Shown here piece by piece: positions 18,273-26,881 of a stretch of 64,000 nt of DNA (its first letter is position 1; each line of letters begins with the position of its first letter). The stretch is from Bradyrhizobium tropiciagri. Lineage in GTDB: Bacteria > Pseudomonadota > Alphaproteobacteria > Rhizobiales > Xanthobacteraceae. The translations under genes were made by a program, and so were the position numbers. The notes beneath the pieces were generated by a model, which saw only the letters and a list, made by a program, of their open reading frames with translations, searched no databases and had not been told where the DNA came from. Location: NCBI RefSeq assembly GCF_018130505.1, contig NZ_JAFCKH010000007.1, positions 248,001-312,000 of the forward strand, in the 5' to 3' direction.

Positions 18273-19295
18273 ATGGCCGCCGCACCCAAGAAAACCGTCG
18301 CAAAGGAATCAGGGCAGGAGAAGGCAGGATCTCCGCCCGAGCTCAACAAGGAGCAGGAACTCAAGGCGCTGCGCGACATGCTCCTGATCCGCCGCTTCGA
18401 GGAGAAGGCGGGCCAGCTCTACGGCATGGGTGCGATCGGCGGCTTCTGCCATCTCTATATCGGCCAGGAAGCGGTCGTCGTCGGCATGCAGATGGCGCTC
18501 AAGCTCGGCGATCAGGTCATAACCGGGTACCGGGACCACGGTCACATGCTGGCCTGCGGCATGGAAGCCAAGGGCGTGATGGCCGAACTCACCGGACGCC
18601 GCGGTGGCTATTCCAAGGGCAAGGGCGGCTCCATGCACATGTTCAGCATGGAGAAGCACTTCTACGGCGGTCACGGCATCGTGGGCGCGCAAGTGTCGCT
18701 CGGCACCGGGCTGGCCTTCGCCAACCGCTATCGCGGTAACGATTCCGTCAGCGTGACCTATTTCGGCGACGGCGCGGCCAACCAGGGCCAGGTCTATGAA
18801 AGCTTCAACATGGCCGAACTGTGGAAGCTGCCGGTGATCTACGTCATCGAGAACAATCGCTATGCGATGGGCACCTCGGTCTCGCGCGCCTCGGCGCAGC
18901 AGGATTTCTCCAAGCGCGGCGCCTCCTTCAACATTCCCGGCAGGCAGGTCGACGGCATGGATGTGCGCGCTGTGAAGGCTGCGGCCGACGAGGCCGTGGC
19001 ATGGTGCCGCGGCGGCAACGGTCCGATCATCCTGGAGATGCAGACCTACCGCTATCGCGGCCACTCGATGTCCGACCCCGCCAAGTATCGCACGCGCGAG
19101 GAGGTCGAGAAGGTGCGCCACGATCAGGATCCGATCGAGCAGGTGCGTAACCGTCTGCTCGCTGCCGGCACGAGCGAGCAGGACTTGAAGGCGATCGACG
19201 CCGAGGTGCGCGAGATCGTCAACGAGTCCGCCGACTTCGCCCAGCACGATCCGGAGCCCGATCCGTCGGAGCTCTATACCGACGTCTACCGCTGA
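18273..19295 (+). CDS. pdhA: Pyruvate dehydrogenase E1, alpha subunit
   Basis: Thiamine-diphosphate-dependent decarboxylation of pyruvate as an alpha2beta2 E1 with PdhB. The 340-residue sequence begins with an Ala/Lys-rich tail, then LLIRRFEEKAGQLYGMG, GFCHLYIGQEAV, and the TDP motif GDGAANQGQVYE through VIENN. The phosphorylation-loop-like YRYRGHSMSDP is present. It opens the cluster pdhA, pdhB, DUF5076-like gene, pdhC, two small genes, lpdA. The 160-base leader contains a weak GAGAG/CTCTC hairpin near 18236-18261 whose meaning is unclear. Confidence 0.97.
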   Translation: MAAAPKKTVAKESGQEKAGSPPELNKEQELKALRDMLLIRRFEEKAGQLYGMGAIGGFCHLYIGQEAVVVGMQMALKLGDQVITGYRDHGHMLACGMEAKGVMAELTGRRGGYSKGKGGSMHMFSMEKHFYGGHGIVGAQVSLGTGLAFANRYRGNDSVSVTYFGDGAANQGQVYESFNMAELWKLPVIYVIENNRYAMGTSVSRASAQQDFSKRGASFNIPGRQVDGMDVRAVKAAADEAVAWCRGGNGPIILEMQTYRYRGHSMSDPAKYRTREEVEKVRHDQDPIEQVRNRLLAAGTSEQDLKAIDAEVREIVNESADFAQHDPEPDPSELYTDVYR

Positions 19296-19341
19296 TTCAT
19301 CCGCGCAGAAGAACCTTCAAGACTGATTTCCGGGAGCTGTT

Positions 19342-20730
19342 ATGCCCATTCAAGTGCTGATGCCTGCGCTGTCGCCCACCATGGAAAAGGGCAACCTCGC
19401 CAAATGGCTGAAAAAGGAAGGCGAGACCATCAAGTCCGGTGACGTCATCGCCGAGATCGAGACCGACAAGGCGACGATGGAGGTCGAGGCGACCGACGAG
19501 GGCACGCTCGGCAAGATCCTGATCCCGGAAGGCACCGCCGACGTCGCGGTCAACACGCCGATCGCCACCATCCTCGCCGACGGCGAGAGCGCCGCCGATC
19601 TCGCCAAGGTGCCCGCCGCTCCGGCGCCGACGCCGAAGGCCGAGGCCGCGCCGGCGGAAGCCAAGTCAGAGGCGCCGAAACCCGCCGCTGCGCCGGCCGC
19701 GCCGGTTGCGGTCGCCGCGCCCGATCCGGAAGTGCCTGAGGGCACCGAGATGGTCACGCAGACCATCCGCGAAGCGCTGCGCGACGCCATGGCCGAGGAG
19801 ATGCGCCGCGACCAGGACGTCTTCATCATGGGCGAGGAGGTCGCCGAGTATCAGGGCGCCTACAAGGTGACCCAGGGCCTGCTGCAGGAATTCGGCGCCC
19901 GCCGCGTGATCGACACGCCGATCACCGAGCACGGCTTTGCCGGCGTCGGCGTCGGCGCGGCGATGGCCGGCCTGAAGCCGATCGTCGAGTTCATGACCTG
20001 GAATTTCGCCATGCAGGCGATCGACCAGATCATCAACTCGGCTGGCAAGACGCTTTATATGTCCGGCGGCCAGATGGGCTGCTCGATCGTGTTCCGCGGC
20101 CCGAACGGCGCTGCCGCGCGCGTCGCCGCGCAGCACAGCCAGGATTATGCCGCGTGGTACTCACAGATCCCGGGCCTGAAGGTGATCGCGCCGTATTCGG
20201 CCGCCGATTACAAGGGCCTGCTGAAGGCTGCGATCCGCGATCCCAATCCGGTGATCTTCCTCGAGAACGAGATGCTGTACGGCCACACCGGCGAGGTGCC
20301 GAAGCTCGCCGACTTCGTGGTGCCGATCGGCAAGGCGCGGATCGCCCGCGCCGGCAAGGACGTCACCATCGTCTCCTGGGCGATGGGCATGTCCTACGCG
20401 CTGAAGGCCGCCGATGAACTCGCCAAGGAAGGCATCGAGGCCGAGGTCGTCGACCTCCGCACCATCCGTCCGATGGACACCGAGACCATCATCAACTCCG
20501 TGAAGAAGACCGGCCGCGCGGTCACGGTCGAGGAGGGCTGGCAGCAGAGCGGCGTCGGCTCCGAAGTCGTGGCGCGCATCATGGAGCATGCCTTCGACTA
20601 TCTCGATGCGCCGGTCGCGCGCGTCTCCGGCAAGGACGTGCCGATGCCCTATGCCGCCAATCTCGAAAAGCTTGCTCTGCCCTCCGTCGCGGAGGTGGTC
20701 GCGGCCGCCAAGGCCGTGTCCTACCGGTAA
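19342..20730 (+). CDS. pdhB: Pyruvate dehydrogenase E1, beta subunit with N-terminal lipoyl domain
   Basis: 462 residues. Residues 1-80 are a biotinyl/lipoyl domain with the lipoylated lysine in [13 protein letters not shown], joined by an Ala/Pro-rich linker (about 85-130) to the transketolase-like E1-beta body ([57 protein letters not shown]). A lipoyl domain on E1-beta is known from rhizobia and other alphaproteobacteria. Good AG-rich ribosome site before ATG 19342. The lipoyl domain is very like that of pdhC downstream. Confidence 0.97.
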   Translation: MPIQVLMPALSPTMEKGNLAKWLKKEGETIKSGDVIAEIETDKATMEVEATDEGTLGKILIPEGTADVAVNTPIATILADGESAADLAKVPAAPAPTPKAEAAPAEAKSEAPKPAAAPAAPVAVAAPDPEVPEGTEMVTQTIREALRDAMAEEMRRDQDVFIMGEEVAEYQGAYKVTQGLLQEFGARRVIDTPITEHGFAGVGVGAAMAGLKPIVEFMTWNFAMQAIDQIINSAGKTLYMSGGQMGCSIVFRGPNGAAARVAAQHSQDYAAWYSQIPGLKVIAPYSAADYKGLLKAAIRDPNPVIFLENEMLYGHTGEVPKLADFVVPIGKARIARAGKDVTIVSWAMGMSYALKAADELAKEGIEAEVVDLRTIRPMDTETIINSVKKTGRAVTVEEGWQQSGVGSEVVARIMEHAFDYLDAPVARVSGKDVPMPYAANLEKLALPSVAEVVAAAKAVSYR

Positions 20731-20735
20731 CGCCC

Positions 20736-21041
20736 ATGACCGGTCCCAAGGAGCAGCCGCTGCCGCCTGACGTGATGGACCGCGAGGACGCCGTCGAGGT
20801 GCTGCGCGCCTTCGTCGTCGACGGCGGTCTGTCGATCGCATTCCAGCGCGCCTTCGAGGAGCCGGACATGTGGGGGCTGATGCTCGTCGACATCGCCCGT
20901 CACGCCGCGCGCGCCTATGCGCGCGAGAGCGAATACACCGAGGACGAAGCGCTCGCGCGCATCGTCGAGATGTTCGAAGCCGAAATCGCCCGGCCGACCG
21001 ACACGGGCAAAACCATGCCGCGGTCGCAACAAGGTCACTGA
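20736..21041 (+). CDS. DUF5076-like small protein inside the pdh cluster
   Basis: A soluble 101-residue protein beginning five bases after the pdhB stop and ending one base before the pdhC start, so it is almost certainly cotranslated with them. Conserved-looking core: [18 protein letters not shown] and [16 protein letters not shown], helical with a hydrophobic face; no membrane segment or metal motif. I believe it matches DUF5076, seen at this position in Bradyrhizobium; that assignment is from memory. A role in pyruvate dehydrogenase assembly or regulation is only suggested by position. Confidence 0.8.
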   Translation: MTGPKEQPLPPDVMDREDAVEVLRAFVVDGGLSIAFQRAFEEPDMWGLMLVDIARHAARAYARESEYTEDEALARIVEMFEAEIARPTDTGKTMPRSQQGH

Positions 21042-21042
21042 C

Positions 21043-22404
21043 ATGCCGATCAACATTCTCATGCCCGCGCTGTCGCCCACGATGGAGAAGGGCAACCTTG
21101 CCAAGTGGCTCAAGAAGGAGGGCGACACGGTCAAGTCCGGTGACGTCATCGCGGAGATCGAGACCGACAAGGCGACGATGGAAGTCGAGGCGGTCGACGA
21201 AGGTACGATCGCGAAGATCCTGGTGCCTGAGGGCACCCAGGACGTACCGGTCAACGACATCATCGCGGTGCTCGCCGGCGACGGCGAGGATGTGAAGGCG
21301 GCGGCCAGCGCCGGTGGCGGAGCCGCGCCGAAGCCGGCCGAGGCACCGAAGCCGGCGGAAGCCCCGAAGCCCTCCGCCGCTGCCGCGGCACCCGCACCGG
21401 CGGCTGCTCCTCCTGCGCCGAAGCCTGCTGCGCCCCCACCGGCGCCGCAGCCAGCGGCCGCACAGGCCAACGGTCATGCCCGCATCTTCTCGTCGCCGCT
21501 GGCGCGCCGTCTGGCGAAGGAAGCCAATATCGAGCTTGGCCGCATCACCGGCACCGGCCCGCATGGCCGCGTCATCGCCCGCGACGTCGAGGACGCCAAA
21601 TCCGGCAAGGGCCTCAAGGCACCGGCGGCCGCACCCGCCGCGGGACCGAGCATCGCACCGTCGATGTCGGACAAGCAGATTCTGGCGCTGTTCGAGCCTG
21701 GCTCATACGAGGTCGTGCCGCATGACGGCATGCGGCGAACCATCGCCCAGCGCCTGACGGCGTCGGTGCAGAACGTGCCGCACTTCTACCTGACGATCGA
21801 CTGCGACATCGGCAAGCTGCTCGCCGCGCGCGAGGAGATCAACGCCGCCGCGCCGAAGGACAAGGAGAAGAAGCCGCTCTACAAGATCTCGGTCAACGAC
21901 TTCGTCATCAAGGCGATGGCGGTCGCGCTGCAGAAGATTCCGAACTGCAATGTGAGCTGGACCGAAGGCGGCATGCTCAAGCACAAGCATTCCGATGTCG
22001 GGGTCGCGGTGGCGATGCCGGGCGGCCTGATCACCCCGATCATCCGCAAGGCGGAGACCAAGACGCTCTCGACCATCTCGAACGAGATGAAGGATTTTGC
22101 CGCGCGTGCCCGCGCCCGCAAGCTGAAGCCGGAGGAATACCAGGGCGGCACCACGGCGGTGTCCAACCTCGGCATGTACGGCATCAACCACTTCACCGCG
22201 GTGATCAACCCGCCGCATGCCTCGATCCTCGCGGTCGGCACCTCGGAGGAGCGCCCGGTGGTGCGCGGCGGCAAGATCGAGATCGCGAGCATCATGAGCG
22301 TGACGTTGTCCTGCGATCACCGCGCGATCGACGGCGCGCTCGGTGCCGAGCTGATCGGTGCCTTCAAGCAGCTGATCGAAAATCCCGTGATGATGATGGT
22401 CTGA
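21043..22404 (+). CDS. pdhC: Pyruvate dehydrogenase E2, dihydrolipoamide acetyltransferase
   Basis: Transfers acetyl groups from E1 to CoA and forms the core of the complex. About 453 residues: lipoyl domain 1-80 (lipoyl lysine in [11 protein letters not shown]), Ala/Pro linker, peripheral-subunit-binding domain ([28 protein letters not shown]), a second linker and the catalytic domain with [18 protein letters not shown] and the DHRAIDGA motif carrying the active-site His. The ATG at 21043 begins directly at the lipoyl domain with [14 protein letters not shown]; upstream in-frame starts overlap the preceding gene. Confidence 0.97.
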   Translation: MPINILMPALSPTMEKGNLAKWLKKEGDTVKSGDVIAEIETDKATMEVEAVDEGTIAKILVPEGTQDVPVNDIIAVLAGDGEDVKAAASAGGGAAPKPAEAPKPAEAPKPSAAAAAPAPAAAPPAPKPAAPPPAPQPAAAQANGHARIFSSPLARRLAKEANIELGRITGTGPHGRVIARDVEDAKSGKGLKAPAAAPAAGPSIAPSMSDKQILALFEPGSYEVVPHDGMRRTIAQRLTASVQNVPHFYLTIDCDIGKLLAAREEINAAAPKDKEKKPLYKISVNDFVIKAMAVALQKIPNCNVSWTEGGMLKHKHSDVGVAVAMPGGLITPIIRKAETKTLSTISNEMKDFAARARARKLKPEEYQGGTTAVSNLGMYGINHFTAVINPPHASILAVGTSEERPVVRGGKIEIASIMSVTLSCDHRAIDGALGAELIGAFKQLIENPVMMMV

Positions 22405-22416
22405 CGGGCATCACGC

Positions 22417-22593
22417 ATGTACGCGATCTACGGTCCGTACGTCCTGCTCGCCGCCATCGCCGTCGCGTCGATCATTGCGGTCAATCGTGACCTCGTATCC
22501 ACGATCCAGTTCAGGATCGCGATCATCGGCGCGGTCGTGCTCGCGCTGGTCTGGACGGTGATCCTCGGAGTGGTTTGGCCGGAACATGGATAA
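22417..22593 (+). CDS. Tiny two-helix membrane protein between pdhC and lpdA
   Basis: A 58-residue frame beginning MYAIYGPYVLLAAIAVA and ending LGVVWPEHG. It has two hydrophobic helices, roughly residues 6-22 and 36-54, joined by a short charged loop (NRDLVSTIQFR). It starts 12 bases after the pdhC stop, and its TAA overlaps the next ATG by one base (TAATG), so translation of the two is coupled. Not recognised as a named family. Coding nature is supported by the spacing, the tidy hydrophobic pattern and the coupling. Confidence 0.65.
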   Translation: MYAIYGPYVLLAAIAVASIIAVNRDLVSTIQFRIAIIGAVVLALVWTVILGVVWPEHG

Positions 22594-22835
22594 TGGCCGA
22601 CAGACGGATCACGCTCTGGCCCTGGATCTCGATGCTGCTGTCGGCCGCGGCCGTGCTCAATCCGGTCGGACTGGATATTCTGCGCTCCGCATTCTTTTCC
22701 GGCGAGCAGCTGGCGCGGAGCATCGGTCAGGCCGTCGTGCTGATCGCCGGGCTCATCATGGCCCTGGTCATCGCGATCGAATGGCTGGTCAGGTTGTTGA
22801 TCACAAGAAGCCGCGCCCGCGGCGTCACAAGTTGA
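22593..22835 (+). CDS. Small membrane protein coupled to the preceding tiny gene
   Basis: 80 residues starting MADRRITLWPWISMLLSAA, with two hydrophobic stretches (about 9-27 and 46-68) and a basic C-terminus (RLLITRSRARGVTS). The ATG shares its A with the preceding TAA, a TAATG junction. lpdA follows 17 bases later. No family recognised. Orientation by the positive-inside rule puts both ends in the cytoplasm. The pair may be an accessory membrane anchor or simply hitchhiking in the pdh operon. Confidence 0.75.
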   Translation: MADRRITLWPWISMLLSAAAVLNPVGLDILRSAFFSGEQLARSIGQAVVLIAGLIMALVIAIEWLVRLLITRSRARGVTS

Positions 22836-22852
22836 GTTGAATGGGAGCCGCC

Positions 22853-24271
22853 ATGGCCGACACATCTTTCGACGTCATCATCATCGGCTCCGGTCCCGGC
22901 GGCTACGTCACGGCGATCCGCGCCGCGCAGCTCGGCTTCAAGACCGCGATCGTGGAGAAATCCTATCTCGGCGGCATCTGCCTGAACTGGGGCTGCATCC
23001 CGACCAAGGCGCTGCTGCGCTCGGCCGAGATCTATCACTATATGCAGCACGCCAAGGACTACGGGCTGTCGGCGGACAACGTCTCGTTCGATCCGAAGGC
23101 TGTGGTGCAGCGCTCGCGCGGGGTCTCCAAGCGGCTGAACGACGGCGTCGGCTTCCTGATGAAGAAGAACAAGATCACGGTGATCTGGGGCGACGCCAAC
23201 ATCGACGCGCCCGGCAAGATCACGGTGAAGAAGTCCGCGGTCGAGGCGCCGAAGGGCGCCAGCGGCGAGGGCACCTATCAGGCCAAGCACATCATCGTCG
23301 CGACCGGCGCGCGGCCGCGCGTGCTGCCCGGGCTCGAGCCCGACAAGCAGCTGGTCTGGACTTATTTCGAGGCGATGGTGCCGGAGCGGATGCCGAAGTC
23401 GCTGCTGGTGGTTGGCTCCGGCGCGATCGGCATCGAGTTCGCCTCGTTCTTCCACACCATGGGTGCCGACGTCACCGTCGTCGAGGTGCTGCCGCAGATC
23501 CTTCCCGTGGAAGATGCCGAGATCGCCGGCCTGGCGCGCAAGCGGTTCGAGAAGATGGGCATCAAGATCATGTCCTCGACCAAGGTCACGAAGCTGGAGA
23601 AGAAGGCCGACAGCGTCGTCGCGACCATCGACGACGGCAAGGCGCCGCAGACCATGGAATTCGAGCGCGTGATCTCCGCCGTCGGCGTGGTCGGCAATAT
23701 CGAAAATCTCGGGTTGGAGAAGCTCGGCGTGAAGACCGACCGCGGCTGCATCGTGATTGACGGCTACGGCAAGACCAACGTACCCGGCATCTACGCGATC
23801 GGCGACGTCGCCGGTCCGCCGATGCTCGCGCACAAGGCCGAGCATGAGGGCGTGGTCTGCATCGAGGCGATCAAGGGCCTGCATCCGCATCCGATGGACA
23901 AGCTGATGATCCCGGGCTGCACCTACTGCCACCCGCAGGTCGCTTCCGTGGGCCTCACCGAGGCCAAGGCGAAGGAGGGCGGCCGCGAGATCCGCGTCGG
24001 CCGCTTCCCGTTCGTCGGCAACGGCAAGGCGATCGCGCTCGGCGAGGATCAGGGCCTGGTCAAGGTCATCTTCGACAAGAAGACCGGGCAGCTGCTCGGC
24101 GCGCACATGATCGGCGCCGAGGTCACCGAGCTGATCCAGGGCTATGTCGTGGCGATGAACCTGGAGACCACCGAAGAGGAACTGATGCACACCGTGTTCC
24201 CGCATCCGACATTGTCCGAAATGATGAAGGAAGCAGTGCTCGACGCCTACGGCCGGGTGCTGAATATTTGA
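22853..24271 (+). CDS. lpdA: Dihydrolipoyl dehydrogenase (E3)
   Basis: Reoxidises dihydrolipoamide on E2 with NAD+, using FAD. About 472 residues. FAD-binding GSGPGGYVTAIRAAQLG, redox-disulfide GGICLNWGCIPTKALL, NAD-binding GSGAIGIEFASFF, second FAD motif YAIGDVAGPPMLAHKA and the C-terminal catalytic HTVFPHPTLSE. I prefer the ATG at 22853, with GGGAG five bases upstream, to the ATG at 22841. Last gene of the pdh cluster; a palindromic element begins 18 bases after its stop. Confidence 0.97.
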   Translation: MADTSFDVIIIGSGPGGYVTAIRAAQLGFKTAIVEKSYLGGICLNWGCIPTKALLRSAEIYHYMQHAKDYGLSADNVSFDPKAVVQRSRGVSKRLNDGVGFLMKKNKITVIWGDANIDAPGKITVKKSAVEAPKGASGEGTYQAKHIIVATGARPRVLPGLEPDKQLVWTYFEAMVPERMPKSLLVVGSGAIGIEFASFFHTMGADVTVVEVLPQILPVEDAEIAGLARKRFEKMGIKIMSSTKVTKLEKKADSVVATIDDGKAPQTMEFERVISAVGVVGNIENLGLEKLGVKTDRGCIVIDGYGKTNVPGIYAIGDVAGPPMLAHKAEHEGVVCIEAIKGLHPHPMDKLMIPGCTYCHPQVASVGLTEAKAKEGGREIRVGRFPFVGNGKAIALGEDQGLVKVIFDKKTGQLLGAHMIGAEVTELIQGYVVAMNLETTEEELMHTVFPHPTLSEMMKEAVLDAYGRVLNI

Positions 24272-24289
24272 GACTGGAATAGTAGCCGT

Positions 24290-24402
24290 CCCGTCATCCT
24301 GAGGAGCGCGTAGCGCGTCTCGAAGGATGCACGGCCCGGATCGAGCAGCGGGGCCTGTCGCCCTTCGAGACGGCCGCTTCGCGGCCTCCTCAGGGTGACG
24401 GG
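24290..24402. repeat. Palindromic element, family B
   Basis: 113-bp imperfect inverted repeat: CCCGTCATCCTGAGGAG on the left mirrors CTCCTCAGGGTGACGGG on the right, with inner segments CTCGAAGGATG and CCCTTCGAGACGG. It fills the gap between lpdA and the threonine synthase gene. Similar sequences are common intergenic repeats in Bradyrhizobium genomes (from memory). Confidence 0.8.
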
Positions 24403-24446
24403 TCAGGCAGGAACGAACTCACGAAGAACAAGAAAGAGCGCACCTC

Positions 24447-25688
<1,242 letters not shown>

Positions 25689-25698
25689 CGCCTTATCC

Positions 25699-25729
25699 GA
25701 AGGGCCATCTTGTCGAAAGGTGGCCCTTC
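25699..25729 (+). terminator. Stem-loop after threonine synthase
   Basis: GAAGGGCCATC pairs with GGTGGCCCTTC (eleven pairs, one G-U) around a nine-base loop, ten bases after the stop codon. The following bases are AAAAATG rather than a T-run, so it may act as a Rho-assisted terminator or an mRNA-stabilising element rather than a classical intrinsic terminator. Confidence 0.5.
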
Positions 25730-25768
25730 AAAAATGATAGCAATAAGAAAATTGAGGGAGAGAGCGTG

Positions 25769-26737
25769 ATGCGGAAACTGGTTCTGGCCGTGTTGGCGAT
25801 GTTGGCGTTCACTGGCGCCGCATCAGCGCAAGCCTATCCCACCCATCCGATCACCATCATCGTGCCGTTTTCCGCCGGTGGACCGTCGGATGCGATGGCG
25901 CGCATTCTCGGCGAACGCATGAAGCAGTCGCTCGGCGAGGTGCTGCTGATCGAGAACGTCACCGGGGCGGGCGGCTCGATCGGCGTCGGCCGCGCAGTCC
26001 GCTCCGCGCCGGACGGCTACACCATCTCGTTCGGCCATCTCGGCACCCATGTCGCCAACGGCGCGATCTACAAGCTCGGCTACGACCTGGTCGAGGATCT
26101 CGAGCCGGTGGTGCTGCTGCCGAGCAACCCGATGATCATCGTCAGCAAGAACGCCGTGCCGGCGAAATCGCTGAAGGAACTGCTGGCGTGGCTGAAGTCG
26201 CGGCCGTCGCCGCCGACCGCGGGCACCGCCGGCGCCGGCAGCGGCAGCCACATCGCCGGGCTCTACTTTGAAAATGTCTCGGGCATCAAGCTGCAATACG
26301 TGCCGTATCGCGGCACCGGTCCCGCGCTGAACGATCTCGTCGCCGGCCAGATCGACATCATCGTCGACCAGACCTCGAACTCGATCAACCAGGTCCGTGC
26401 CGGCACCATCCGCGCCTACGCCGTCACCGACTCCAAGCGGGTCGAGAACGCTCCCGATATTCCGACTGTGGACGAAGGCGGCCTGCCGGGCTTCCACATG
26501 ACGCTGTGGTCGGGCCTCTGGGTGCCGAAGGGCACGCCGAAGGAGATCATCGCGAAACTCAACAAGGCTGCGGTCGAGGCACTGAACGATCCGGCCGTGC
26601 AGAAGCAGTTGGAAAATCTCGGCCTGCAGATGCCGCCGAAGGACCAGCTGACGCCGCAGGCGCTCGGCACCTGGCAGAAGGCCGAGATCGCAAAGTGGTG
26701 GCCGATGATCAAGGCCGCCAATGTGAAGGTGGATTGA
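25769..26737 (+). CDS. Bug/TctC-family periplasmic solute-binding protein
   Basis: 322 residues. Signal peptide MRKLVLAVLAMLAFTGAASA, then the family opening YPTHPITIIVPFSAGGPSD, IENVTGAGGSIG, and PYRGTGPALNDLVAGQID in the second lobe. Bug proteins bind carboxylates or amino-acid-like ligands for tripartite tricarboxylate transporters, but the TctA/TctB membrane partners are not in the window, which is common for these orphan receptors. The ATG at 25769 directly follows a GTG, either may initiate; GGGAGAG lies upstream. Ligand unknown. Confidence 0.93.
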   Translation: MRKLVLAVLAMLAFTGAASAQAYPTHPITIIVPFSAGGPSDAMARILGERMKQSLGEVLLIENVTGAGGSIGVGRAVRSAPDGYTISFGHLGTHVANGAIYKLGYDLVEDLEPVVLLPSNPMIIVSKNAVPAKSLKELLAWLKSRPSPPTAGTAGAGSGSHIAGLYFENVSGIKLQYVPYRGTGPALNDLVAGQIDIIVDQTSNSINQVRAGTIRAYAVTDSKRVENAPDIPTVDEGGLPGFHMTLWSGLWVPKGTPKEIIAKLNKAAVEALNDPAVQKQLENLGLQMPPKDQLTPQALGTWQKAEIAKWWPMIKAANVKVD

Positions 26738-26755
26738 GGCCGATATCTCTCAGCG

Positions 26756-26876
26756 GTCGTCCCGGCGAAGGCCGGGACCCATTACCTCAAATGGCGGTTG
26801 GCGCACGACGCTGAGGCCACGTTCCCGATCACAATTGAATGCAGTGGTTATGGGTCCCGGCCTTCGCCGGGACGAC
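26756..26876. repeat. Palindromic element, family C, between convergent genes
   Basis: Perfect 26-bp inverted arms, GTCGTCCCGGCGAAGGCCGG at 26756 onward and its complement ending at 26876, extending with one mismatch to about 31 bp, around a 60-bp centre. It fills the space between the TctC-type gene and the transglycosylase gene, which converge, so it may also end both transcripts. Confidence 0.85.
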
Positions 26877-26881
26877 GGCTG

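Noticed and set aside
20917-21042. N-terminal extension of pdhC
   Set aside because: It lies within the DUF5076-like gene; the lipoyl domain begins exactly at the ATG at 21043.
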